Below, in pieces: positions 37,584 through 46,408 of a DNA stretch of 64,000 nucleotides. Positions within the stretch are counted from its first letter, which is position 1, and the number at the start of each line of letters is the position of its first letter. The notes under the pieces were generated by a model. That model saw only the letters and a list, made by a program, of their open reading frames with translations, searched no databases and was not told the origin of the DNA. Made by a program: the position numbers and the translations under genes. This DNA comes from Streptomyces sp. 378 (GTDB lineage Bacteria > Actinomycetota > Actinomycetes > Streptomycetales > Streptomycetaceae), in the NCBI RefSeq assembly GCF_030124145.1, contig NZ_JASKMS010000006.1:62001-126000 (forward strand), read 5' to 3'.

Positions 37584-38336
37584 ATGCGGATCGGAGAACT
37601 CGCCGGGGTCGTCGGCGTCACCACGCGGGCCGTGCGGCACTACCACCATGTGGGGCTGCTGCCCGAGCCGGAGCGGCGGGCGAACGGGTATCGGGAGTAC
37701 GAGCTGCGGCATGCCGTCGTGCTGGCGCGGATCCGGCGGCTGACGGAGCTGGGGCTGGGGCTCGCGGAGGTGCGGGACGTGCTCGCGGACGACGCCGGGA
37801 AGGACCTCGTCGAGGTGCTGACCGAGCTGGACGAGGATCTGGCGCGACAGGAGCAGGCGCTGCGGGAGCGGCGGGCGCGGTTGCGGACCCTGCTGGACGC
37901 GGAGGGCGGGGTGCCCGCCGAAGGGCCCGTGTCGCCCGAGCTGGCCGCGCTGTTCGCCGGGACCGCGCATCTGTCGGACTCGCCGATGGCCGCCAAGGAC
38001 CGCGAGATCATCGCCTTCCTGGAGACCGCCATGCCGGCCGCCGACCGGGAGCGGCTGGTGTCGTCGGTGGGTGAGGCGCTGGGGAGTCCGGAGGCGGTGG
38101 CGCGGGCCGGTGAGGCCTACGCGCTGCTCGACGCGCTGTCCGGTGCCGAACCCGATGATCCGCGCGTCGCCGAGGCGGCCCGGGCGCTCGCGGACTGCAT
38201 CCCGCCGGGGCTGTTCCCGCAGTCCGGGGAGCTCGACCAGGACGGCGGTTTCCTGCGCGCGTTCTACGACGATCTCGCCCCGGCCCAGGCGGAGGCGGTC
38301 CGTCGTGCCCTGCGGATCCTCAGCGAGGAGCGGTGA
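37584..38336 (+). CDS. MerR-family transcriptional regulator
   Basis: A 250-residue regulator. The N-terminal winged helix reads RIGELAGVVGVTTRAVRHYHHVGLLPEPER, followed by GYREYELRHAVVLARIRRLTELGLGLAEVRDVL, as in MerR proteins. The dimer coiled coil covers about residues 75-105. The C-terminal half is a larger effector-like domain of unknown ligand, without cysteine metal sites. The next gene starts inside its stop codon, so the two form an operon. Confidence 0.93.
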   Translation: MRIGELAGVVGVTTRAVRHYHHVGLLPEPERRANGYREYELRHAVVLARIRRLTELGLGLAEVRDVLADDAGKDLVEVLTELDEDLARQEQALRERRARLRTLLDAEGGVPAEGPVSPELAALFAGTAHLSDSPMAAKDREIIAFLETAMPAADRERLVSSVGEALGSPEAVARAGEAYALLDALSGAEPDDPRVAEAARALADCIPPGLFPQSGELDQDGGFLRAFYDDLAPAQAEAVRRALRILSEER

Positions 38337-38914
38337 TGAGGGTCGGGGGGCTGTTGGTCCGGCACGAGGTGCGGTTGTTCGCGAGTCTCGCCCTGTGGGT
38401 GGTGCGGCGTACGCACGGGACGGGCGGCGGGGTGGCCTTCGGGTACGCGCGTGGGCAGGGCGCGATGATGGCCGGGTTCGCGTTCGTGTGCCTGGTCGAG
38501 ACGGTCGCGCTGTCGGTGCTGCTGCGGGACTGGCCGGCCGTGCACGCGGTGTTCCTCTTCCTCGACGTGTACACGATTGTGTTCGTCGTGGCGCTGCACG
38601 CCTCCTCGGTCGTGCGTCCGCATGTGCTGGATGTGGAGCGCGGCTCGCTGCGGATACGGCGGTACGTCCATGTCGATCTGCCGGTGCCGTTGGAGCGGAT
38701 CGGCTCCGTGCGGCGTGAGCTGCGGATGACGCACGAACCGGCCGACGGCGAGCTGAACGTCGAGGTCGGCTCGCAGACCACCGTCACGCTCGAACTGACG
38801 GAACCGGTCACGCACGTCACCTTCCTCGGGCGGCGCCGCGCGGTGCGGGTGGTCCGCTTCCACGCCGACGACGCCGACGGTCTGGTCCGCGCCCTCGGCC
38901 GGGCACGCGTCTGA
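38336..38914 (+). CDS. two-helix membrane protein with PH-like tail, unknown
   Basis: A 192-residue protein starting at ATG 38336, overlapping the MerR stop (TGATG). Two hydrophobic helices lie at about residues 40-62 (MMAGFAFVCLVETVALSVLL) and 67-90 (AVFLFLDVYTIVFVVALHA). The rest is beta-rich and looks like a bacterial PH-type domain (RGSLRIRRYVHVDLPVPLERIGSV, VTHVTFLGRRRAVRVVRF). The coupling suggests the MerR regulator senses something handled by this membrane protein. No family name could be assigned with confidence. Confidence 0.75.
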   Translation: MRVGGLLVRHEVRLFASLALWVVRRTHGTGGGVAFGYARGQGAMMAGFAFVCLVETVALSVLLRDWPAVHAVFLFLDVYTIVFVVALHASSVVRPHVLDVERGSLRIRRYVHVDLPVPLERIGSVRRELRMTHEPADGELNVEVGSQTTVTLELTEPVTHVTFLGRRRAVRVVRFHADDADGLVRALGRARV

Positions 38915-38968
38915 ACTCCCCACCACGTCCCCGTACGCTGTCGGCGGAGTTCGATCGAAGGAGTACGC

Positions 38969-39751
38969 GTGCTTGTCCTGCTGCCGCCGTCCGAGGGCAA
39001 GGCCTCTTCCGGCCGTGGTGCCCCGCTGAAGCCGGAGTCGCTGTCGCTGCCGGGGCTCGCCGAGGCCCGGGAGGCCGTCCTCGGCGAGCTGGTCGAGCTG
39101 TGCTCCGGGGACGAGGACAAGGCGCGTGAGGTGCTGGGCCTGAGCGAGGGGCTGCGGAGCGAGGTCGCGAAGAACGCGGAACTGCGGACGGCGGGGGCAC
39201 GGCCGGCCGGGGAGATCTACACCGGCGTGCTCTACGACTCCCTCGGCCTGGCGTCCCTCGACACGGCCGCCAAGCGGCGTGCCGGGCGGTCGCTGCTCGT
39301 GTTCTCCGGGCTGTGGGGTGCGGTGCGGGTGACGGACCGGATTCCGTCCTACCGGTGCTCGATGGGTGTGAGGCTGCCAGGGCTCGGGGCGCTGGGCGCG
39401 CACTGGCGTGCGCCGATGGCGTCGGTGCTGCCCGAGGTGGCCGGGAGCGGGCTGGTGCTGGATCTGCGGTCCGCCGCGTACGCCGCCGCCTGGAAGCCGA
39501 AGGGCGAGGTCGCCGGGCGGACGGCGTCGGTGCGGGTGCTGCACGCGCCGACGCGGAAGGTGGTCAGCCACTTCAACAAGGCGACGAAGGGGCGGATCGT
39601 GCGCAGCCTGCTGACCGCCGGGGCCGACCCGAAGGGGCCGGCCGAGCTGGTGGAGACGCTCCGCGATCTCGGGTACGTCGTGGAGGCGCAGGCACCGGCC
39701 AAGGCGGGGCAGGCATGGTCGCTTGATGTGCTGGTGGACGAGGTGCACTAG
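38969..39751 (+). CDS. yaaA: YaaA/DUF328 peroxide-stress protein
   Basis: A 260-residue member of the YaaA family, which in Escherichia coli lowers intracellular free iron under peroxide stress. The start LVLLPPSEGKASSGRG is the family signature 'LLxPSxGK', and KVVSHFNKATKGRIVR near the end matches the conserved 'K...xFKxxRKGxxxR/N' block. The start GTG 38969 follows a GAAGGAG ribosome site. No operon partner on either side. Confidence 0.9.
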   Translation: MLVLLPPSEGKASSGRGAPLKPESLSLPGLAEAREAVLGELVELCSGDEDKAREVLGLSEGLRSEVAKNAELRTAGARPAGEIYTGVLYDSLGLASLDTAAKRRAGRSLLVFSGLWGAVRVTDRIPSYRCSMGVRLPGLGALGAHWRAPMASVLPEVAGSGLVLDLRSAAYAAAWKPKGEVAGRTASVRVLHAPTRKVVSHFNKATKGRIVRSLLTAGADPKGPAELVETLRDLGYVVEAQAPAKAGQAWSLDVLVDEVH

Positions 39752-39813
39752 CAGGAATTGCAGAGCGTGCAACGACCTTTGCGTGCTCTGCACTCCGACG
39801 ACAGGATGAGGCC

Positions 39814-40464
39814 ATGGCCTCCCCTGCCCTGCCCGCCTCCGTGCTGGACCTCGCGCCCGTCGTCCCCGTCGTCGTCATCGACGATGCCCGGGACGCCGTA
39901 CCGCTGGCGCGGGCGCTGGTGGCGGGCGGGCTGCCCGCGATCGAGGTGACGTTGCGGACGCCCGCGGCCCTGGAGGCGATCGGGGAGATCGCCCGGGAGG
40001 TGCCCGGGGCGGTCGTCGGGGCGGGGACGGTGATCCGTCCCGGCCAGGTGACGGAGGCGGTGGCCGCGGGCTCCCGCTTCCTGGTCGGTCCCGGCTGGAC
40101 GGACGTGCTGCTGGAGGCGATGCGGGCGTCCGGGGTGCCGTTCCTGCCGGGGGTGTCGACGGCGTCGGAGGTCGTGGCGCTGCTGGAGCGCGGGGTGCGG
40201 GAGATGAAGTTCTTCCCGGCGCAGGCCGCGGGCGGTACGGCGTATCTGAGGTCGCTGTCGGGGCCGCTCCCCCAGGCCCGTTTCTGCCCGACGGGCGGGA
40301 TCGGCCCGGCCTCCGCGCCGGACTACCTGGCCCTGCCCAACGTCGGTTGTGTGGGCGGGAGCTGGATGCTGCCGCGGGACGCCGTCGCGGCTCGCGACTG
40401 GGACCGTGTGGAGGCGCTGACCCGGGAGGCGGCGGCGCTCAGCGCAGGTGGGACGTGTCGTTGA
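39814..40464 (+). CDS. eda: KDPG/KHG aldolase
   Basis: A 216-residue class I aldolase that splits 2-keto-3-deoxy-6-phosphogluconate (or 4-hydroxy-2-oxoglutarate) in the Entner-Doudoroff and related paths. The TIM-barrel features are GLPAIEVTLRTPAALEAI (catalytic Glu), VVGAGTVI, FLPGVSTASEV, and the Schiff-base lysine in VREMKFFPAQAAGG, followed by the phosphate site FCPTGGIGPASAPDYLALPNV. It starts at ATG 39814. Its last 26 bases overlap the convergent RNase H/phosphatase gene. Confidence 0.95.
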   Translation: MASPALPASVLDLAPVVPVVVIDDARDAVPLARALVAGGLPAIEVTLRTPAALEAIGEIAREVPGAVVGAGTVIRPGQVTEAVAAGSRFLVGPGWTDVLLEAMRASGVPFLPGVSTASEVVALLERGVREMKFFPAQAAGGTAYLRSLSGPLPQARFCPTGGIGPASAPDYLALPNVGCVGGSWMLPRDAVAARDWDRVEALTREAAALSAGGTCR

Positions 40465-42076
40465 GGAGACGGACGCTGGCGTTGCCGTCCGCGTAGTAGG
40501 CGACCACCGACAGGGACGCGGCCGACAGTTCCATGCGGAACAGGGACTCCGGCGGGGCCCCCAGGGCGAGCCGGACGAGCGTCTTGATCGGGGTCACGTG
40601 CGTGACGAGCAGGACCGTCCGGCCCGCGTGGGCCGCGACCAGCTTGTCGCGGGTGGCGGCGAGCCGGGCGGCCGTCGCCGCGAAGCTCTCGCCGCCGCCG
40701 GTGGGTTCGGCGTCCGGGGAGGCCAGCCAGGCGTTCAGGTCGTCGGGGTGGCGCTCGCGCACCTCGGCGAAGGTGAGTCCCTCCCAGGCACCGAAGTCGG
40801 TCTCGCGCAGCCCGTCGTCGATGGCGACGTCGAGCCCGAGCCGGGCGGCGACGATCCCGGCGGTCTCCCGCGTACGGGCGAGCGGCGACGACACGACGGC
40901 CTGTACGGTGCCCCGCCGGGCCAGCATCGCGGCGGCCCGTTCGGCCTGTTCCCGGCCGGTGTCGGAGAGGGAGGGGTCGGTTCCGCCGCTCCCGGAGAAC
41001 CGCTTCTGGGGCGTCAGCGGGGTCTCGCCGTGGCGCAGCAGGACGAACGTGGCGGGGGCGCCCATGTCGGCGGGGGCCCAGCCGGGGGCGGCGACGACCG
41101 TGGCGGCACGCGCATCGCCACCGGCCTCGGCCGCCGCAGCACGCGTACCGGCATCGACCGGAGCGGCCCCCGCACCCCCGACAGCCCTCGCGGCACGCGC
41201 ATCGGCGTCATCCGTCGCCTCGCCGGAAGCGGCCCCGCTTCCGGCGGCCTGCGCACCGGCCTCGGCCGTCGTGGCCTCGCCGCCCGGCGGGCTCGTCGCG
41301 ACGCGGCCGGACGCAGGTGCCGCGCCCTGAACGACACGGGACGCAGGTGCCGCGCCCTGAACGACCCGGGAGGGTCGCGCCGCGGCCCCTGCGGCATCCG
41401 GGCCCGAACCGGCCGCCTCGGCCGACGCGCGGCCTTCCGCCAGAGCTCCGCGCACCCGCGCCGCGCCCGCCGCCGCGTCACCGGGCGGCCCGGAGGGGGC
41501 GACGGCCTCAGCGCGCCCGGCGCCCCCGGCAGCCCGCCCAGCGACCCCGGAGACCCCCGCGACCCCTGCGCCACCCCCAGCGACTCCGGAAACCCCCGCG
41601 ACCCCTGCGCCACCCCCAACGACCCCGGCCGGCTCGGCCGTCGACTCCGCCTGGGACCACTGCTCGCCCTTCGCCCCCGCGTCCATCGCCTCGTTGGCCA
41701 GCCGGTCGGCGTGCTTGTTGCGCTCCCTCGGCATCCACTCGTACGTGACGCGCCCGGGCGGGAAGACGCGGGCCGCCTGTGCCGCCAGGGGCTTCATGTC
41801 AGGGTGCTTGATCTTCCAGCGGCCCGACATCTGCTCGACGACGAGCTTGGAGTCCATCCGGACGTGGACCGTCGCCGCCGGGTCCAGCGCGTGAGCGGCG
41901 CGCAGGCCCGCGAGGAGGCCGCGGTACTCGGCGACGTTGTTCGTGGCGACGCCGATGTACTCGGCGGTCTCCCGCAGGGTCTCCCCCGTCGCCGCGTCGC
42001 TGACCACGGCCCCGTAGCCCGCGGGCCCCGGGTTGCCCCGCGAACCGCCGTCGGCCTCGACGATGAACTCCCGCAC
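40439..42076 (-). CDS. bifunctional RNase H / acid phosphatase fusion
   Basis: A 545-residue fusion starting at GTG 42076 behind AGGGAG. The N-terminal RNase HI domain reads FIVEADGGSRGNPGPAGYG, with the catalytic Asp, TNNVAEYRGLLAGL with Glu, and later VRMDSKLVVEQMSG and NKHADRLANEAM. The C-terminal phosphoglycerate-mutase-like phosphatase starts LLRHGETPLTPQKRFSG (RHG), with TDFGAWEGLTFAEV and LVTHVTPI (the later His). This fusion is known in actinobacteria; the phosphatase part is thought to remove alpha-ribazole phosphate. Between them is a roughly 170-residue Gly/Ala/Val-rich linker of repeated blocks, longer than usual. Confidence 0.93.
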   Translation of the reverse strand: MREFIVEADGGSRGNPGPAGYGAVVSDAATGETLRETAEYIGVATNNVAEYRGLLAGLRAAHALDPAATVHVRMDSKLVVEQMSGRWKIKHPDMKPLAAQAARVFPPGRVTYEWMPRERNKHADRLANEAMDAGAKGEQWSQAESTAEPAGVVGGGAGVAGVSGVAGGGAGVAGVSGVAGRAAGGAGRAEAVAPSGPPGDAAAGAARVRGALAEGRASAEAAGSGPDAAGAAARPSRVVQGAAPASRVVQGAAPASGRVATSPPGGEATTAEAGAQAAGSGAASGEATDDADARAARAVGGAGAAPVDAGTRAAAAEAGGDARAATVVAAPGWAPADMGAPATFVLLRHGETPLTPQKRFSGSGGTDPSLSDTGREQAERAAAMLARRGTVQAVVSSPLARTRETAGIVAARLGLDVAIDDGLRETDFGAWEGLTFAEVRERHPDDLNAWLASPDAEPTGGGESFAATAARLAATRDKLVAAHAGRTVLLVTHVTPIKTLVRLALGAPPESLFRMELSAASLSVVAYYADGNASVRLLNDTSHLR

Positions 42077-42096
42077 CGGAACGGCTCCCTGAAGGC

Positions 42097-42840
42097 CTAG
42101 AGACCGGACTCGGACGTGCGCACCAGGATGCGGCGGCAGTTCTCGCAGCGGATCACCGTGTCGGGTGCCGCCTTGCGGATCTCGGCCAGCTCGGTGATGG
42201 CGAGCTCCTGCCGGCAGCCCTGGCAGCTGCGCGCGTACAGCTTGGCCGCGCCGACGCCGCCCTGCTGCCCGCGCAGCTTGTCGTAGAGCTTGAGCAGGTC
42301 GTCGGGGATCGAACCGGCGATGACCTCGCGCTCCTTGGTGACCGTGGCGACCTCGCCGTCGATCTGCTCGAGGGCGGCGTCGCGGCGCGCGGTGGCGTCG
42401 TCGATCTTCGACTGGACGGAGGTGACGCGCTCGGTCAGCTCGGCGACCCGCTCCTGCGCGGACTCCCGGCGCTCCATGACCTCCAGCACCACGTCCTCCA
42501 GATCGCCCTGCCGCTTGGCGAGGGAGGCGATCTCGCGCTGGAGGTTCTCCAGGTCCTTGGGGGAGGTGACGGCGCCGGAGTCCAGGCGCTGCTGGTCGCG
42601 GGTGGCGCGCTGGCGCACCTGGTCCACGTCCTGCTCGGCCTTGGTCTGCTCGCGGGCGGTGTCGCTCTCCTCGGTCTGCGCGGCCACGAGCAGGTCGCGC
42701 AGCTGGGTGTGGTCCTTGGTCAGCGATTCGATCTCGGCGTGCTCGGGCAGCGACCTGCGCTTGTGCGCGAGCTGCTGGAGGCGGACGTCGAGGTCCTGGA
42801 GGTCGAGGAGTCGGATCTGGTCGGCGGGCGCGGCGTTCAG
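42097..42840 (-). CDS. C4-type zinc-ribbon coiled-coil protein with CTG start
   Basis: A 247-residue protein with a long coiled coil (about residues 30-150) and a C-terminal zinc ribbon: ARSCQGCRQELA and VIRCENCRRILVR supply the four cysteines. It is the DUF164/zf-RING_7 family, often linked to Nif3. The N-terminus NAAPADQIRLLDLQDLD is reached only from CTG 42840: a GGAG sits seven bases before it, and CTG overlaps the Nif3 stop as CTGA. Starting at the next ATG (42687) would lose 51 residues of the coiled coil. Its function is unclear; nucleic-acid binding is suggested for the family. Confidence 0.88.
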   Translation of the reverse strand: MNAAPADQIRLLDLQDLDVRLQQLAHKRRSLPEHAEIESLTKDHTQLRDLLVAAQTEESDTAREQTKAEQDVDQVRQRATRDQQRLDSGAVTSPKDLENLQREIASLAKRQGDLEDVVLEVMERRESAQERVAELTERVTSVQSKIDDATARRDAALEQIDGEVATVTKEREVIAGSIPDDLLKLYDKLRGQQGGVGAAKLYARSCQGCRQELAITELAEIRKAAPDTVIRCENCRRILVRTSESGL

Positions 42841-43691
42841 TTCGGGGCTCCAAGGGGGTCAGAAGTGGTTGAGGCCGCGTGCGCGGTCCAGGGGTCGGTG
42901 ACCGTCTTCGAGACGTGGACGCGCAGGTCCCATCCGTGCCGGTCGGAGATCTCGTCGAGCTGGCTCGCGGCCAGCTCGCACCAGGGCCACTCGGTGGCCC
43001 AGTGCGCCGCGTCGAGCAGCGCGAGGGGACTGTGGGCGCGGGCCTCCGACACCGGGTGGTGGCGCAGGTCGGCGGTGAGAAAGGCGTCGACTCCGGCCGC
43101 GCGGACGTGGTCGAAGAGGCTGTCGCCGGAGCCGCCGCTGACGGCGACGGTGTGCACGAGCGCCTCGGGGTCGCCGGCGACGCGGATGCCCTGCGCGGTG
43201 GCGGGCAGCCGCTCGGCGGCGCGGGCGGCGAGCTCGCGGACGGTCAGCGGGTGGTCCAGCGCGCAGAGCCGGCCGAGGCCGCGGCGGCCCTCGGGGTCGG
43301 TGGGGTCGGGCACGAGCGGCCCGGTGATCCGCAGGTCCAGGGCGCCCGCGAGGGCGTCGGAGACACCCGGGTCGGCGGTGTCGGCGTTGGTGTGGGCGAC
43401 GTGCAGCGCGATGTCGTTCTTGATGAGGGTGTGCACGACACGGCCCTTGAAGTGCGTCGCCGCGACCGTGGTCGTGCCGCGCAGGTAGAGCGGGTGGTGG
43501 GTGACGAGCAGGTCGGTGCCCAGTTTCACCGCCTCGTCGACGATCTCCTGGACCGGGTCGACGGCGAACAGGACTCGCGTGACCTCCTGGTCCGGGTCGC
43601 CCACGACGGTGCCGACCGCGTCCCAGGACTCGGCCCGCTCGGCGGGCCACAGGGTCTCCAGCGCGGCGATGACTTCAGACAGACGGGGCAC
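42837..43691 (-). CDS. Nif3-like dinuclear metal-centre protein
   Basis: A 284-residue Nif3/YbgI-family protein. Metal-binding features are LLVTHHPLYLRG (His-His), ALHVAHTNAD with His and Asp, DAFLTADLRHHPVSEAR, and LLDAAHWATEWPW near the end with His and Glu. The dimetal hydrolase-like fold is well known but the substrate is not. It starts at ATG 43691 and is the first gene of a three-gene run (Nif3, zinc ribbon, RNase H fusion). The stop overlaps the CTG start of the next gene. Confidence 0.95.
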   Translation of the reverse strand: MPRLSEVIAALETLWPAERAESWDAVGTVVGDPDQEVTRVLFAVDPVQEIVDEAVKLGTDLLVTHHPLYLRGTTTVAATHFKGRVVHTLIKNDIALHVAHTNADTADPGVSDALAGALDLRITGPLVPDPTDPEGRRGLGRLCALDHPLTVRELAARAAERLPATAQGIRVAGDPEALVHTVAVSGGSGDSLFDHVRAAGVDAFLTADLRHHPVSEARAHSPLALLDAAHWATEWPWCELAASQLDEISDRHGWDLRVHVSKTVTDPWTAHAASTTSDPLGAPN

Positions 43692-43890
43692 GGAAGCAAG
43701 GCTACCCGCCTGATCTGTGGCGTTGCACCGTCACCGCCCGCTCCGGGCGCCCGTCGTCCCGCTCAGCACAATCGTCCCCTTTTCCTCAGGCGAATCGTTC
43801 CTGGAACACCCTTATGTGTGAAGCCCGCGCCCGAGACATTCCCCGCCCGCGCGTGCGATAACTACCTTCGTCACTGGAGGTGACCGAACG

Positions 43891-45087
43891 ATGACGGCCT
43901 GTGCGATCGAACCCTCGGCGGGATCCGAGGACGAGGACGGGACCGCGCCGGCAGGCTGCACACTCACCGCGGACGGTGCCTACGGCGCTCGTCTCGCGTC
44001 GGCCGGCGACTCCTGGTTCCCGGAGCGCTGGACCCTGGACGGCCCCGAGCCGTACGCGGTGCCCCTGCCCCGCAACCAGCCGGAGGAGCCCGGCACCGAG
44101 GTGCAGCCGATGGGCGACGGGCGGGTTCTCATCCACCGGGTGGTGGCCGCCCGGCACGCCTTCTCGCTGCTGTACCCGACCGGGCCCGGCACCGGCGAGC
44201 TGCCCCTGGGCGCGGTCGAGTGCGCGGACGCGACCGCCCGGCTGCGGCTGCTGCCGCCCGCCCCGGGCGGTGAACGGGCCTACGCCCTCGCCGTCGGGCC
44301 GCGGTCGACGTCGGTGTGGCTGGTGGCGGGCGGCGCCTTCGGGCCCGAGCGGCTGGCCGAGCTGCCCGGCCGCTGCACGGGCGGGGTCTGGCTGGACCGG
44401 GCGGGCCGGCTGCTGGCGCTGGACCGGGAGGCCGGGGGTCGTGTCAAGACCGTCGTGGTGGACCTGGACGGCGGTGGAGAGGTGTCGCCGCTGCTGCAGA
44501 TCGCAGCCGAGAGCGACGACCGGCTGCTGCTCGCCGACCTCGACAGCGGACTGCTGATCGTCCGCTCGGACGCGCCCTCGCCGGGGCAGGGCCGGCTGGG
44601 CTGGGGCGTGCTGGGCAGCTCGCTGCCGGTGCGCTTCCCGGAGTGTCTGCGGCTGCGCGACTGCTCCGTCACGCCGTTCGCGATCCAGCCGGGGCAGGTG
44701 CTCACGCCGGAGAGCTGCGCGGTGGCGTTGCGGCTGGACGGGCCGGCGGGCAGTTGGGTCGGTGTCTGGCGGCCCGTCGAGCGGCGGGTGCACCATCTCC
44801 GGGCGCCCGAGGGGTGGCTGGCGGGCACGGGTGTGTGGACACCGGAGGGGGTGCTGCGGCTGCCGTACGCGACGCAGGCCGTGCCGTGCGGGGTGGCGCG
44901 GGTGAGTCCGCCCGGGGCCGTGCCGCCGGAGCCGGAGCCGGCAGCCCAGGTTCCGGAACCCCCCGGGGGACGCGGGGAGCACGAGTCCCCCGCCCCGTCA
45001 GCGCCGTCCGCTCCTCCTCCGGCACCCTCGGCGCCGCGCCCCGTGCCGCTTCGGGAAGCTCCGTTGGGACGCCTTGTAACGAACTAG
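43891..45087 (+). CDS. conserved-type Streptomyces protein, possibly beta-propeller, unknown
   Basis: A 398-residue protein starting at ATG 43891 with GGAGGTGACCG before it. It has no signal peptide and no membrane helix. The body has many short strands with regular turns (GRVLIHRVVAARHAFSLLY, RLLALDREAGGRVKTVVVDL, DDRLLLADLDSGLLIVRSD), suggesting blades of a beta-propeller, and ends in a 60-residue Pro/Ala/Glu tail. I see no catalytic motif. Divergent from Nif3 but with its own promoter region of 199 bases. Confidence 0.85.
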   Translation: MTACAIEPSAGSEDEDGTAPAGCTLTADGAYGARLASAGDSWFPERWTLDGPEPYAVPLPRNQPEEPGTEVQPMGDGRVLIHRVVAARHAFSLLYPTGPGTGELPLGAVECADATARLRLLPPAPGGERAYALAVGPRSTSVWLVAGGAFGPERLAELPGRCTGGVWLDRAGRLLALDREAGGRVKTVVVDLDGGGEVSPLLQIAAESDDRLLLADLDSGLLIVRSDAPSPGQGRLGWGVLGSSLPVRFPECLRLRDCSVTPFAIQPGQVLTPESCAVALRLDGPAGSWVGVWRPVERRVHHLRAPEGWLAGTGVWTPEGVLRLPYATQAVPCGVARVSPPGAVPPEPEPAAQVPEPPGGRGEHESPAPSAPSAPPPAPSAPRPVPLREAPLGRLVTN

Positions 45088-45184
45088 TGCCGGTTGGCGT
45101 GGCCGCCTGGATTCGAGGTCAGGGGTGCCGGTTAGACTCACCCGGCTGTAAAAAAGATCATGTTGACGGGGTGAATTCCATCCG

Positions 45185-45358
45185 ATGAGCGACGCCAGCA
45201 CGAACCAGCCGCGTACTGCCGACGTCCAGCAGCCCTCCACGTCCTCCGGCCACGGCCGGCACCGTGGTGAGGTCTCCACGCAGGACGGCGAGACGGCTCC
45301 GCGCGGACGCCACCGCAAGCCGGTGGCGGAGACCGGGCAGGTCGTGACCGCTGCCTGA
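45185..45358 (+). CDS. 57-residue polar peptide, unknown
   Basis: A short ORF from ATG 45185 to TGA 45358. The product is hydrophilic (many Ser, Thr, Gln, Arg, His), with RHRGEVSTQDGE and RGRHRKPVAETGQVV, and no fold I can predict. Third positions are GC-rich and a strong hairpin follows immediately, so it is likely translated. TAAAAAAGATC about 35 bases upstream is unusually A-rich for this genome and probably lies in its promoter. Confidence 0.6.
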   Translation: MSDASTNQPRTADVQQPSTSSGHGRHRGEVSTQDGETAPRGRHRKPVAETGQVVTAA

Positions 45359-45382
45359 CGGCACGTCGGTCACCAGACGGCG

Positions 45383-45417
45383 AACGGCCCTTCCCGCCAC
45401 CAGCGGGGAGGGCCGTT
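45383..45417 (+). terminator. strong hairpin terminator
   Basis: A 15-bp stem (AACGGCCCT... paired with ...AGGGCCGTT) with a six-base loop, just after the small-peptide gene; symmetrical, so it can also serve the SDR operon coming from the right. Confidence 0.8.
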
Positions 45418-45455
45418 CCGTGTCGTTCACACCAGCGTCCGTGCCCTGGTGCCCT

Positions 45456-46397
45456 TCAGCCGCGTTTCAGCCCCAGTACCTCCGCCGCCGCGAACGTCTC
45501 CCCCGCCGGGCGGCCCGCGTAGTACGGCCCGAGGACGGCCTCCAGCTCGTCGTAGGTGAAGGTGTCCTGCTTGCTGTCGAACTTGGCGGCGATCCGCGGC
45601 CGTTCGACGACGGCGACCGTCCCACCGTGCACCACGAGGAGCTGCCCGCTCACGTGGGCGGCGGCGGGTGAGGCCAGGTATCCGACGAGGGGGGCCACGT
45701 GCTCGGGGGCGAGCGGGTCGAGGCCCGGGCCGGCCGGCTGCTCGACGCCCGCGAAGACGTCCTCCGTCATGCGGGTGCGGGCGCGCGGGCAGATGGCGTT
45801 GGCGGTGACGCCGTACTTGCCGAGGGCGAGGGCGGTGGAGGTGGTGAGGCCGACGATCCCGCCCTTGGCGGCCGCGTAGTTGGGCTGCCCGGCGGATCCG
45901 GCGAGGAACGCCTCCGAGGAGGTGTTCACGATCCGTCCGAACACCGGCTCCCCGGCCCGCTTGGACCGCTCACGCCAGTGCGCGGCGGCGAACCGGGTGG
46001 TGTTGAAGTGGCCCTTGAGGTGCACGCGCAGGACGGAGTCCCACTCCTCCTCGGACATCGAGAACACCATGCGGTCGCGCAGGATGCCCGCGTTGTTGAC
46101 GAGGATGTCGAGCCTGCCGAACGTGTCGGCCGCCGACTCGACGAGCGTGCGCGCCTGCTCGAAGTCGGAGACGTCGCCGGTGTGGGCGAGGGCGGTCCCA
46201 CCCGCCGCGCGGATCTCGGCGGCGACCTCCTCGGCGGGCCCGGCCGAGGCCTCGCCGGTGCCGTCGCGGCCGGGCTGTCCGTAGTCGTTGACGACGACCG
46301 CGGCTCCGAGCCGGGCGAGTTCCAGCGCCTCGGCCCGGCCGAGCCCGCGGCCCGCGCCGGTGACGATCGCGGACCGTCCCTCCAGGGGCAGCGCCAT
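45456..46397 (-). CDS. SDR dehydrogenase, (3R)-hydroxyacyl-CoA dehydrogenase-like
   Basis: A 313-residue short-chain dehydrogenase: TGAGRGLGRAEA for NAD(P) binding, NNAG, the catalytic Ser in NTSSEAFLAG, then YAAAK, and NAICPRARTRM after it. It has the longer C-terminal tail (about 60 residues ending TYDELEAVLGPYYAGRPAGETFAAAEV) seen in the dehydrogenase unit of peroxisomal-type multifunctional enzymes (17-beta-HSD type 4 like). With the MaoC gene it could run hydration and oxidation of an acyl-CoA or steroid side chain. It starts at ATG 46397, 11 bases after the alcohol dehydrogenase stop. Confidence 0.92.
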   Translation of the reverse strand: MALPLEGRSAIVTGAGRGLGRAEALELARLGAAVVVNDYGQPGRDGTGEASAGPAEEVAAEIRAAGGTALAHTGDVSDFEQARTLVESAADTFGRLDILVNNAGILRDRMVFSMSEEEWDSVLRVHLKGHFNTTRFAAAHWRERSKRAGEPVFGRIVNTSSEAFLAGSAGQPNYAAAKGGIVGLTTSTALALGKYGVTANAICPRARTRMTEDVFAGVEQPAGPGLDPLAPEHVAPLVGYLASPAAAHVSGQLLVVHGGTVAVVERPRIAAKFDSKQDTFTYDELEAVLGPYYAGRPAGETFAAAEVLGLKRG

Positions 46398-46408
46398 GGC
46401 GTGGGTCC

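Noticed and set aside
41322..41375. Repeat in the RNase H linker as a regulatory repeat
   Set aside because: It is in frame and translated, so it is better explained as linker duplication.
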